From Bugulina stolonifera (taxonomy: Eukaryota; Bryozoa; Gymnolaemata; Cheilostomatida; Bugulidae): DNA of 64,000 nucleotides. The stretch is from assembly GCA_935421135.1 (NCBI GenBank), contig OW285192.1, positions 12,293,501 through 12,357,500 of the forward strand, read 5' to 3'. A program made the translations under genes and the position numbers. The number at the start of each line of letters is the position of its first letter. The stretch's first letter is position 1. The notes beneath the pieces are model-generated. The model was not told where the DNA came from and did no database searches. It saw nothing but the letters and a program-made list of their open reading frames with translations. This document shows positions 1 to 13,000 of the stretch, in pieces.

Positions 1-79
1 TTACTATTTAACATCCAATTATTTTTTATCAAATGATTAACTACAAGTGTGTCTAATATTTTAAAAAAATATTATAAAA

Positions 80-414
80 AATTCTATATACCTTTCTATA
101 TTGAGATTGGTGATCACCCAATGTCGATTGTGAAGAAACTACTTTGTCAGCATTCACTCCCTCTTCCATCAATTTCAGATGTTTCTCTGTGTTGGCATGT
201 TTTACCAAGCACGCTTTCCCCTGCCTTTCACATCTACCAAAACTGGCTTTACAGTTTTAGTACTGCAGAGCTGGCATTTTACCAAGAAATCTGAATATTT
301 TTCAAACTGAGAAAACTTAGGATCTTTAAACCAATCTTGCAAAACTTTCTGATGATACCTTTTTTGACTCATTTTCATTTTTCTAATCAATGGATTTACT
401 TGAGAGATTTTCAA
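80..414 (-). pseudogene. Frameshifted zinc-finger-like fragment, probably transposon-derived
   Basis: Read on the minus strand from 414, a short open stretch gives WFKDPKFSQFEKY followed by CQLC and a basic run KGRGKR. It then stops at 202. The neighbouring frame continues with HANTEKHLKLM. The pattern of W-x-x-x-x-F, C-x2-C, then H-x-x-T-x-KH is that of the BED/hAT-associated zinc fingers common at the N-terminus of transposase-derived proteins. The one-base frame change and the absence of further open sequence indicate a decayed fragment. A spliced gene running off the left edge cannot be excluded. Confidence 0.35.
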
Positions 415-1045
415 ACAATGAAACTAGACTGGAAGCTGTAAAAACATAACTTCAAATCTTACAATATATTTGGATTTCCCAACTTTTAGTACATTGATCT
501 CTCATTAGCCTCTACTAATAGAAAATAGCTTAGAAACACTGACCACTGATCTCTCATTGAGTGTAAACACCTCTGACATTGACCTTTTTTATATTCCATC
601 AACGACTTCCGTTGATTCCAGCCAAATCATAGACCTTGAGGGAAGATAACTCCAAGGTCGTAGAAAAGGTGTATTTAGTAAAAGGTCGTGGTCGTAGGAC
701 GTAGGGGGAGAAAAGTCGTAAGTATACGACTTAGGTCGTAGAGTTGGCAACACTGCATTCCTATTCCAAATTCATAACCAATAACTTTGTTATGTGTGAA
801 AATACAGCACTTTGAAACTTTAAACTCTCCTAGCCAAATTTTCATTATTGTCCACTTGGCTGGTTTGAGAACTAGGCCAGCGAATTGTATATTATGTATT
901 ATTAATTATGTACTTTCAATTTTCATTTGCCATAATTTGCTTTGTACTTCAAAGTTATCCTCTCTACCCAGTCGTCGAGTAAATATTTCACGAATATTCT
1001 ATTGTTTTTCTTTCTTAGTTCTTGGGCTAGGTAAATCTCAATCAA

Positions 1046-1083
1046 CCAATTAAATCACCTGATTTCGTGTATTTGCGCCAAAG
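1046..1083. promoter_or_regulatory. CCAAT box and E2F-like site at the POLA1 start
   Basis: CCAAT lies at 1046-1050. GCGCCAAA lies at 1075-1082 and reads TTTGGCGC on the minus strand, a perfect match to the E2F consensus TTTSSCGC, 7 bases before the start codon. E2F control of S-phase genes, including DNA polymerase alpha, is established in animals. Use of this site here is inferred. Confidence 0.5.
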
Positions 1084-1089
1084 CTAATA

Positions 1090-4000
1090 ATGGCGCCAAT
1101 GGGAGATGATGGAGAAACTTGTGATTCAGGTAAGCTTTTGAATGTTCTGGCTGCCCTTTTTATCAACATTCCTGTATTATAAGGCCTGAACGTTACAGTA
1201 GTTAATTTTTTACGTAATGCGCAATTTGTTGCGGAAACTCAGTTGTAAATTTAAATTTCTTTCCATGATTGATATGATTTCATTTGGTTTATCAAATCAT
1301 CTTGATCTCTTTTTTAGGGTTTTTTTTATTTCAATTCATAAAATTATTTTCAATTATTGGATTCTGATTTTCCCAGTCACAATCAAAGAATTTTTAGTGC
1401 CAAAATGGACCAAGTTAAAGACAGCGTTTTTTTTTTAATTGATAATCATAACGAAGTGATAAAGATAATCGATCCCTTATCCGTCCGTGTCCGATATTTA
1501 TTTATATTTTATATTAAATTTAATTTAGTTCCATTCTTAATATTGATATTCATTGCTATTGATACATATTCATTGAGTTGGTAGATAAGATTGCTGACAT
1601 TGGCTTGTTTTCAGGATATTCTTTGGCAAAAGATCGATCTCGAAGAGACAAGAAAGGATCTAAAGCTAGCGCTAGAGCAGAACTTCTAGCCAAAATTAAA
1701 AATGCCAAAGCAACAGGACAAAAATATGTTCCAGAGGTATGTATATAGCAGTCCTGGTCATTGCATATACATGTAGTTTAATGCAAATCCCTCTCACACA
1801 CCGCACACAAGTATTTCAACAATAGTCCGGTGTCTATTAACTAACCATTCTTAGTAATATAAATATGATACTTTCTCCATTGGTTTAGGAGAATGATGAT
1901 GATTTATATGACATGGTGGACGAAGAGGAATATTCAGATATTGTTAGACAGAGGAGAGAAGATAACTGGATAGTTGAGGGTTGGTTGGATTCTTCTGCTG
2001 CCTACATTTTACCTAATTCATGGGCATTCATAATTTCAGAATATATTTTTGTGGCGTTTGGAATATACGATTTTGCCTGTGCAACTGTCGAATCATAATA
2101 TTGGCCTAGGTTTAATAATGGCTCTGGCAGTAAGTGCATATTAATTCAGCTTTGGTAAGAGTGCGTGGGCCATGGCCCTATAGGCTTCAGACTCCAGCTC
2201 CTCAATATTAAACACGGAACAGATTCCAGGTGTGTATTATACTTTCAGATGGTACTGGGTATCTGGAAGATGGCAGGGAAATATTTGATGAGGATCATGA
2301 GGAATACGAGGATGGTGTGCCCAGTAAGGGGAAATCTAAAGGTATAATAATAATATAGTTATTTTGTTGTTCCAGTTAAATACGTTTTCTTTGACTCAGA
2401 TGATGCTCCCAGACTATATTTACAATACAATACTGTTTAGTTGTACTAGGGATTTTTGTACAACTTTCATCGGACAAGTTCTTTATAAATAGTAGTCCAC
2501 TGTAGATTACAATTTCCGTGATTGTGGTTTGAATTAATGAATACATTATCTGTAATCAAATCTTTGGCGCACAACTTTTAATATGTATGTTGTAATTTCC
2601 TTTGCTTAGGTTCCAAAAAGAAGAACCCCAATATTAGGAGGCCTGGTGCAGCCCCCAACATTACTGCTATGTTTGCTGCCAGTGCTGCCAAAGCTAAAGT
2701 CAAACCAAAGCAGGTGAAAGTCAATACACTACTAGTAGCCTAATTGGTGTTTCCCCAATCTTATACCAGAACTGAAAGCATTGCTCTTATTAGGAATGCA
2801 TTATTTGGTCATCTTATTATATAATTTATATAAGATAATTTTCCATGCATACCGATTACTGATTCATAAAACACTTTTGCCAATATTTCCGACAACACAG
2901 CCAAATCTGACTGGAGGATGGCAGACTGTTAACCGTTAAATGCAGAACGTAGACCGTTTCGTCTTTTGTTATATTGTAATGTTTCTGTGTATGGGTATCA
3001 CATGAGTGCCGATGTTAGCACGGGAGTGGGAGGCGCTTGGTAGTGGGCTGCCAAGGTGAACTTCAACACATTACATAAAGAGTGAACACTGTCTACTCGC
3101 AAGTTCATGGTTGATAGCTTATTATTTGAGGTTTTAAACGTTCCCCTTGACACGTTGGATCATTGGTTTCCAGGATGTGGCTAAGCATGACGATTTACTG
3201 GAGGAGTTGTTAGCTAGTGCTGATGGTTCTGAGGCTACATCCTCTGCAGCTGCACCAGCTGTCAAACCAGGAGTTAAAAGGTTGATAGACCATTCGATGC
3301 TAATCAATCTCGTTTCCTACTGTCGTTGTTTCATTTTATAATCGCCGATACTTTTTTTAAAGCAATATTATTGCCTATAGTGTAGTTTATCAAATGAATG
3401 CCCTGTGCGATATACATTGTATGTTTTACGTGTTTATTCTGTTCTTTACCGTTTGGTGTTAACAGGAAGCAAGCATTGCCTCTGTTCTCAAGAAAACCTC
3501 TGGCTAAAACTACACCTAAGGCTAAGGTGAAGGAACTTCCTGACAGTGGTTATGGATTTGATAGTCAGGAGTCGGAGTATAGTTCTGTTGGTGGACAGTC
3601 ACAGCCTCTCTCTCAGATGAGCGGCCCACATGGTATGACTATTAGTTAGTAGAGAGTACCGGTATAACGGTAGTATGAACTATATTTTCCTGCATTTCTG
3701 ACCTCTAGTGGTGGGAGATGTTATATGGCATAGCGAAAATGTAACAAAGGTGTTGTCAGCCTGATATTAGACATACAATTTAACAATTATTTATATCAAG
3801 TATTGGTGATAAATTGACTCTTCCACAAGTGTATGCTAATAACTGTTTGCTCTGTCATAAGATGGGTTGCTCACGGCTCTACTCTGTTTCCTACTATAGC
3901 AGCATCCTGGTAACTGAATTCATTTGCCTCCTTCCATTTGCCGGAAACTGCACATCATAGTTACTTCCTGTTTTAGTTGTTCCCGAAAGTTTTGAGGACG

Positions 4001-7000
4001 TGGTAGTGCCAGCCAGTCAACCTGATGAAGACTCTGCACCAATGGATACACAGAGCGATATGTTTACTGATGACATCGAAGACGACCAGCTGATGGAGAT
4101 AGCGGACACTAAACCTCCTCTCAAGTAAGTGTTATGTACTCTAATTAGGTACCAGCAGAGAAATTAACCCGACTTCTAGACAACCTCTATTTTTAACAGG
4201 AGTTATCCCCTCTCCAGCAATCTTACCACAGTTTCTACTTGAGGTCATATTCACATAGGAATAACACCTGCTACTTGTTGTCTATTAGTTATTCATCTAA
4301 ACTCAAACAAAGATTGAAAAAGGTGCTTTGCAATAGATAACTGTTATATTTAGATTCAGTTTTGATTAATTAATGTTTGTATTGGCGGAGCTGGGTAAGC
4401 TGGAAGCCTATAATATTGTAGAATAAAGAAAGAGAAGGACATGTCGACTAGCTGGATGGTTAGTGAAGTGGAAGAGAAACCTACACCTAGTGTCACCATG
4501 AGCTCAGAATCTTCAATGTCCTCAGCAGGTGCTCTGCCTACAGTAATGAGCGGTGACACAGGCGAACAGGTGTTTAGATTCTACTGGCTTGATGCTCATG
4601 AAGACTATTTTAAACACCCAGGTAAGACGGAGAGTTTTTTATATGGAGACTGAAAACTGAGCTGTATTTTACAAAGCTCCAATGTGTCTTGGCCATGTTT
4701 GCTCTCCATATCCCCACCCTACATGACAGTAGTGGTAATTATTTGTCATAAATCCGTGGCAACTGGTGAATAACTGGTCGCTTGTAAAACACACGTTTAT
4801 ACATGTATATGGTATATATAATGCATTCTGTTGTAGGTACAATCTATCTGTTTGGAAAGACCAAGAGTATGTCTGGAGCGTACGTCAGCTGCTGTGTGGC
4901 TGTCAAGAATATCTATAGACAAGTATTCCTTCTCCCCAGGCAAAATGTGAGTGACTGAATATTTGCATTCAATGTGTTCCTTCATGGAATGGGTTAGGTG
5001 GGCTGGGGAAATATAGGATTTATTTATGGGGTTCATAGTACGCTCTGAATCAAAAGGATATGACGAGTCTTTGCGTTTTGTCATCATCTCCTCCTGTTCT
5101 CAGATGAAACGGGAACTTATAGGTACCTACATTGTCACTTTTTCTTACTACTAACTTTTCCGCCGTTGACACTGTTTTTAGAGATATAACACCAAGACCA
5201 AGGAACTAACAGATGACCCTGTGACCTTTCTAGATGTCTACAATGAGTTCAATGATGACATTGCTCCAAAGTTCAGGATAAAGAATTACAAATCACGGGT
5301 GAGGTATTGTACTGTAGGATATGCATATGGTTACAGTTTAGTTTAACAGTAGATGTACCAGTGGTGTGTTTATATACAGCTTGTTTCCTTATTGTTCTGT
5401 CTCTGCTAGCAGCAATTCAACTTGTACAATTCAACTGATAACTTTAGTATGGGAAAGGAAGGGGCTTATATGTCCCAGTCCCTTCTACTCCCATTTTAAA
5501 GTGGGCTACAAAAATATGATAAATAGCTCAAATATATAGTATATTTGGTATAGCTTCAAGGGTTTAAGCTGGTTTTATGACTGCACTTTATTTTGAATCT
5601 CTGGCTTTAACATGACTAGTGTTAGCTATAGTGTATACCATTAAGTATTAGTTGCTAATATGTGTCGCTAATATAAACTATGGTATGATTCATGTTGTAG
5701 CCCAATCAGAAACAATATTCTTTTGATCTCTCCGATGTTCCTACTAATGCTGAATATCTAGAGGTCAGATATGGGGTGAGTATTCTAGAGGTTATATGAA
5801 GGTCGCTCACCTGTATTACTATTCATACTAAGAGAGAAAGGTTTATATACATATATATCACCTTTAGTAAATGTCACTGTGATGCTTGGTAATGTTGACC
5901 TATTTCATGATTTATTCTAGTGTGAGCACGCTGCGCTACCGAAAGACCTCTATGGTGAAACGTTCAGTCATGTGTTCGGTACTAATAAATCCAGTCTGGA
6001 GTTGTTTCTCTTGGAGCAGAAGATCAAAGGGCCATGCTGGCTGGACATAACTCAACCACGTACGTATCAATTGTAGCTGTACTTCAGCCGGACAGCCTAC
6101 CTATACATAGTACTATGTGACAGTAGTATTTGTCTATTAGTTTACACATCATTAATTTGACACGAAATCCTGCCGAAACATCACCTTACATTATAATGGG
6201 CTATTAGGGACATTGTGTTCATACTCTGATGTAGTAGCACATGTACATTGTATCTTGTTTCACACAGAGGTCAGCCCACAGTCCATGAGCTGGTGTAAAC
6301 TGGACGTTCTGGTGACAGACTTCAAGACTGTTAAAGTAACAGCGGAAGTTGAGAGGTCATCTGCCCCACCATTAGTCACCCTCACTATGTGTGTGAAGAG
6401 TGCACACAACTCCAAGTCTAGCCAGAATGAGGTATATATTCATACAGTTAGCTACTGCCATTAGTATACAATATTAGGTACTTAATTTCTTGACCATTTT
6501 AATGTCACCTAATGATTTTTGGTAATAAGTGTCTCCTTTATAGTAGGCTATACTCTTCTTCAATATCTCAACGATCCTACATGGTCATTTATTTTTAAAT
6601 TTTTGCTTGTATTTTTTTGGGCAGTGAGATAATATTCCATTTTATTTCTATAGCAATTGGAACTCAGCAAGTCCTGTTTTGGGTGCTAGATCTTACATGT
6701 CACACGGCATAGTGTTTGTTGGGGAGGTGTGGATTGCTATTACACGTTGGTTGTAATGTGGTGCACTGGTTCTTTCTCTCTCCAGGTGGTTCAAGTGGCT
6801 TGTCTGGTAAACTCTCAGTACTACGTAGATAAACCAGCTCCAGATAAACTCTTTGACACCCACTTTCTTGCCGTCACTAAAACATCCGACATGGTGTTTC
6901 CCCTAGATCTTTCGGAGAAGGCACAATCTGATGGGAAGCACCTTAAGATGGAGGTATTGGCGTCGGAAAGGGCGCTACTTGGCTTCCTATTGGCTAAGAT

Positions 7001-10000
7001 TCATAAATACGACCCCGATATTCTAATAGGTATGTTTTAAATGTATACAATTGTGTTCTTGAAGTGGAATAGCTATTATTGGGTAAATATTATTCTTTGG
7101 CGCTGGCAACTGATTTTTTCCAGAATTCACATTTATAATTATCGGCCTTGCCACATATTTGGTGAAATGAAAGCCAGTTTATACAAAGCGCTTGGACCCA
7201 GAACAGTCATTCTGGTTTCCTCTAAGTTCTTCTCTTTGTATATTTGTGGTTGACCTAGTCAAGTCAAATGGTAACTGCTAATTGCAGGACATGACATCAG
7301 CAATTTTGAACTCGACTTCCTGCTGACTCGAGTAGCCGCTAATAAGGTGCCTCACTGGCACAAGATCAGCAGATTGAAGAGATCCGGGGACATTCCACGC
7401 AGGGCGGTGAGTTAATTACTCCACTTTACATAGCGTTTAGTATTATATCAGGAATTGCGTTCTGTACCATAGTATGTTATTTTCTAAAGCCGAACTGCTC
7501 TCTTTATTGGTAATTGTATGTGTTTAGTTTAGAGAGAGCTACATACTGTAACCTGTTTATCCAGCCTTGTGTCCTGAGATTTAGGGTATCATCAATTCCA
7601 TTATTCCCAGGTTGACTGCAGCCACGTAACTCCATAGGATTTCTGGTCTGGTGTCCTTATATGACTCCTGTTAAACCATGAAGTGGTTTATCTGGTACTA
7701 AATGTGAACCTACCATGCTATGCTCATCGTATAATGTTTGTGCTGTGCATAATGTTGCAGATGGGCAAGTCTACTCAGGTAGATAAGAGTGCCATGTGTG
7801 GTCGTATTATCTGTGATACGATGGTGTCAGCAAGGGAGCTCATTCGGGCTAAGAGTTATGACCTCTCTGTACTGGTGCAGCAATTACTACAGCAGAAAAG
7901 GGAAGAACTGGATGTAGAGGACATCAAGGCAGCTTACAAGTTAGTTCACTTTTAACTCCATAGCGCTTGTATTGTCGAACAACTTGTAGGTTCTATCTCG
8001 GATTTTCATGCTCCATTGTCGCTATATTAATGCCGATGCATGTGGCTCTTTAACCCGATTGGCGAGCACCACGAGTGTACAGTAAATATCATGAACTGTC
8101 CCAGTTTACTAGCCTGTGTATAATCTTAACCTTGTTTCCTACAGCACCACAGCAGAACTTTTGAGGGTGGGTAATCTCACCATCCAAGATGCCTTCTATG
8201 CACACAAGTTGATGTTTGAGTTGAATGTCCTACCCTTAGCCTGGCAGATTACTACTATCTGTGGAAATGTATTGGTAAGTGTTGATTACATTCCAAAGTG
8301 ATAAACAGGTGCTTCACTGGTGCCCGTCTGCCGGGTCTGTGCCATATTTATGTCTGAGGGATTGGACGCACCGTACCATAGTAACCTTGTGATCTCTTAC
8401 TCCAAGGCTGCTGGAACTGAAGTGGCTCATCTATTTACACCCCAGTGTGTTTGTTTTCACCTGTCAGCTGACCTTTAGCAGTACATACAGAATATTAAAC
8501 GACTATTTGGAAAATTATTCTCCAATATGTAACATACTACATGTATGTATAAGATCAAGTACCTGTCTTTTGTAGTCTAGGACTCTGCTGGGTGGCAGGT
8601 CAGAGAGGAATGAGTACCTGTTGTTGCATGCCTTCTCTGAAAGAGGATACATAGTACCTGACAAGAGCTATGGTTTTAATAAAACAAATAAGGTAACATA
8701 GACTCATAGCTTCTCCACAGTTCAAAGTAGTAAATTATCATGAATTTATGGTAATCCTGTTGATGGTGGAAGCTTTTATAATGCCATATGACTGTTTATC
8801 TGTTGTTTACTGAATATTGGAATATATGCTTAAATTTAATTCCCATTGTTGAATGTAGCATTTCAATATGTGTTAACAGGGAAAAGCCTCAGGCCCTACT
8901 GATCCAAATATGGATGATGATGACGATGCTGCTACCTCCAAGCCAGCCGCTAAGGGCAGAAGGAAACCAGCCTATGCAGGAGGACTTGTACTGGAACCTA
9001 AGAAAGGTAAATTCTCAATAACATGTACTATCTCTGATCATATACATTTGTGTGCATGACGTATGAATCTAGCTCCACATAGGTCTGTGTTGTTATTTAT
9101 GCTTTGTATTGATCTGTAGTAGATGTGACTGATAAGAGAGAATGACTCATTAGTATTATTTTACTCAGATTTTCAGGATAAAACAACTCTCTGTAGTGCA
9201 TAGTAATAACACTCACAGTTTTATCACAATAGTTGTGTAATTTGGACACTGATGCCAGTATACCTGTAGATATAAATAGTCATCTACATGTACATTCTTT
9301 GTACGTTCTAATAAATACAATTCCGCGCATGTTTAACTGAATGAACAGTTTCAACGCTCATGTTTCTTTACACATCAGAAGGAATTGGCAACTTTTTATA
9401 CTGTATATGTAATGTATCATGTTGCAGGGTTCTACGATACATATATATTAATGCTCGACTTCAACAGCCTGTATCCTTCAATAATACAGGAGTACAATGT
9501 CTGTTTTACCACTGTCAATCGTACTCTACCAACGTCTGCGGATGAAGATGAGTTGGCCATACCAGGTTAGTATATCAATCATATCCTCTCTAATTGGTAG
9601 CTGTAATTTATAGCTGCCAGTGACAGGACATGCCCAACTATACCATGGTAAGATGTTATTATTCTTGTTCCTGTTATTCACACTTGTAAAATGGCGTCAC
9701 ATCTCCAATCACATCGATAGTATCATATTTTGCTTGCATCTCCAATCATCCAATCAGTGCGTCAATTGTCCATTGACGCAACTGTGTATTATATACCTGT
9801 GAAGGTAACAAGGCAGCTGAAGTATATTAAAAACTGCAACAATAAATTTTGTTTATACTTTGTAGATATTCCTGACTCTAGCCTAGACCCAGGAATACTG
9901 CCTGTTGAAATCAGGAAACTCGTGCAGAGCAGGAGGCAAGTTAAGGGGCTGATGAAAGAGAGAGGAATATCTAAGGAGCAATACATGCAGTATGACATCA

Positions 10001-13000
10001 GGCAGAAAGCTTTAAAGTTAACAGCCAATAGTATGTACGGATGTCTGGGCTTTACATATTCAAGATTCTACGCTAAACCTCTAGCCGCTCTTATTACAGC
10101 GAAGGGCAGAGAGGTGAGTAATAGTAGTGGTAGTGGTGGTAGTGGTAGTAGTGATAATAGTAGTAGTAGTAATAGCGGTAGTAGTAGTAGTAGTAGTAGT
10201 AACAGCTGTAATGGTGACGGTAGTCATCTCCCTTGTGTATACTATACATATGCTCACCGCATTGTACAGGTATATACTGTATGTTGTACAGATTCTGCAA
10301 AAGACAAAGGATCTGGTGGAAAAGATGGGACTGGATGTCATATATGGTGACACCGACTCAATTATGATCAACACAAACTCTAGAAACTTTGAGGACGTTT
10401 ATAAACTTGGTAATAAGGTGAGTCGCACAGTTTACTCTGTGCTCGTACTTGTAATAGGCATGTGCATATACAATCATGTAGTTTACAAATACGCATATCG
10501 TACTATAGACGTACAGAGGTAATGTATATACATGCACGTATTGTGCCACTATGATGCCGTCAAATACCCATTATACTGGTATGCTTTAGATATGTTTGTT
10601 GTGTCGGGAGTTGTGCCCTCCAGTTTTAGTTTGCACCTTGTATACGCAGCTTTATAACATCTAGTGACCTATATTTTAACATTTCTATGATGTTGGTTAT
10701 ATGCTGTTTGATTGTAGGTCAAGACTGAAGTAAACAAAGCCTACCGTCTTCTCGAAATAGATATCGACGGAGTTTATAAATCTATGTTGCTGTTAAAGAA
10801 GAAGAAATACGCTGCACTAAACGTCAGCAAGGGTGCAGATGGACAATGCATAACCAATCAGGAGCTCAAGGGTCTGGATATTGTTAGAAGGTATACTATT
10901 CCTTCCTCTTGTTCATGCTCTCATAGCTTGAATATTCTCCTAGTTGGTACATGGTTAGGAAGGCTACGGTGGGAGTTGCCGTTACAGACGCTGCCATGTC
11001 CCTCCCGCTCCTAGAATGGTGGTCCCGATTATACTAGGAGTTATGCTACCTTACACTCTATGTGCAGTTGTATCGGCTATTCGAAACTTATGGCGGGAAA
11101 GGGCATCGCGGAACGCCGGGACCGGCCAGCTTGGTGTATTTGGTGGGACAGATTATTATCACTGAGTGAACCATGTTTCCTTTCAGTATCTTTTGTCTAG
11201 TTAATTCAACAATGAGAGTATGTACATTCATACATTGTACTGTTATTATGTAGGAACATACATGTAGTTTCATGCGTGTATAATAACGTGGTGCTTACTT
11301 ATCACTATAGAGACTGGTGTGAGCTGTCCAAACAGACTGGTCTATACGTAGTCAATGAGATCCTGTCTGGAGAATCCAAGGAATCTGTACTAGAAAACAT
11401 ACACGGTAAACTACGAGAGGTCAAGGATGCCGTACATAGTGGTGACATACCCATTGATCTCTATTACATTACCAAGGTATGTCTGTGCATATATACCTCA
11501 GGAGTTGTGTCCTCTGATGGGTTAATATCAACTTGGAGGAATTTAGCTAGTGTTCACTGCTTGCCTGTCTATCTATATTATTGGATATTTACTATGCCCA
11601 TATACATTTGTATGTACATGTTAGTGTCACTTTGGTGGCAGCGGTAGAGTTGGTTAAAAAACTGAAAAAGAATGGCAGACTGTCATATTGCAGAGCTGTA
11701 ACTTTTGTATCTACCATTGGTGTCAAATTGTCAATTGCAAATGAATGGTATAATGTAAATGCTAGTCGAGTATACATGTATGGTATCGTTATGTATCACG
11801 GGTCGTCATCTACCTCCCCCTCTCTCCATGTAGCAACTGACAAAGGCACCAGAGGCTTATCCAGACAAGAAGAGTCTCCCTCATGTGCAGGTAGCTTTGA
11901 GACTCAACTCTAACTCAGCAAAGAAACTCCGAGCTGGTGACACCGTCTACTATATTATATGTCAGGTAGGTTATATTATTATATTACTAGATATTATATT
12001 ATATGTCAGGTAGGTTATATTATTATATACTATATTATATGTCTGGTAGGTTATATTATTATATACTATATTATATGTCAGGTAGGTTATATTATTATAT
12101 ACTATATTATATGTCAGGTAGGTTATATTATTACATACTATATTATATGTCAGGTAGGTTATATTATTATATACTATATTATATGTCAGGTAGGTTATAT
12201 TATTATATACTATATTATATGTCAGGTAGGTTATATTATTATATACTATATTATATGTCAGGTAGGTTATATTATTATATACTATATTATATGTCAGGTA
12301 GGTTATATTATTACATACTATATTATATGTCAGGTAGGTTATATTATTATATACTATATTATATGTCTGGTAGGTTATATTACATGATTGTATTATAATT
12401 TACTGTCTATCATGTATTATTTTATAAAGGAGAGATGTACGAAATCAGGGGTGGATGACTTTGAATAAGTACATGTAGTTCTATCATTCACCATTATCAT
12501 AATATGTTTCTATAGCTCTGGTTGTTAATTGAAGTTTTACCATTCTACTTGTGTTTGTTACAGGATGGCTCGAGTCTCGCCCCAAGTCAGAGAGCATACC
12601 ACCCTGATGAGCTCTCGCGCAATGATCAATTGAAAGTAGACACTGAATACTACCTCGCACACCAAATACACCCAGTAGTGTCGAGATTGTGTGACCCCAT
12701 TGATGGCACAGACTCGGCACTGATAGCCGAGATGTTAGGTATGTGCTCGCTATGCTTTTAGCAACCTTTAGCAACCAGCTACAGTATGCAGGGGGTCTCT
12801 AATGACTAGCAGTCCCACTTAAAATACTATCAATAACGCTTTTAGTGCTATCAGTACCATTATTATCACTACCCCTTTAATAATGCTCTCACTGCCTCTT
12901 TAATAATGCTCTCCCTACCCCTTTAATAATGCTCTCACTGCCCCTTTAATAATACGTTCACTGCCCATTTAATAATGCTCTCACTGCCCCTTTAATATCT

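Larger units (their letters stand above)
1..1089. other. Intergenic region upstream of POLA1
   Basis: AT-rich, with no complete gene. It holds a broken zinc-finger-like fragment on the minus strand (about 80-414), a patch at 600-740 with several copies of the short motif GGTCGTA and its complement, and the POLA1 promoter just before 1090. Confidence 0.6.

Noticed and set aside
5104..5122. Possible 19-base micro-exon (ATGAAACGGGAACTTATAG) between polymerase exons 10 and 11
   Set aside because: It resembles the family sequence, but including it breaks the phase into exon 11 (next codons would stop). Direct joining keeps the frame and the family alignment.
10081..10374. Reading frames of poly-Thr, poly-Val or poly-Tyr on both strands
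   Set aside because: By-product of the GTA triplet repeat in a polymerase intron.
11959..12398. Two long repetitive reading frames of about 130-140 codons
   Set aside because: They are the 36-bp minisatellite read through (36 is a multiple of 3) and have no independent coding signal.
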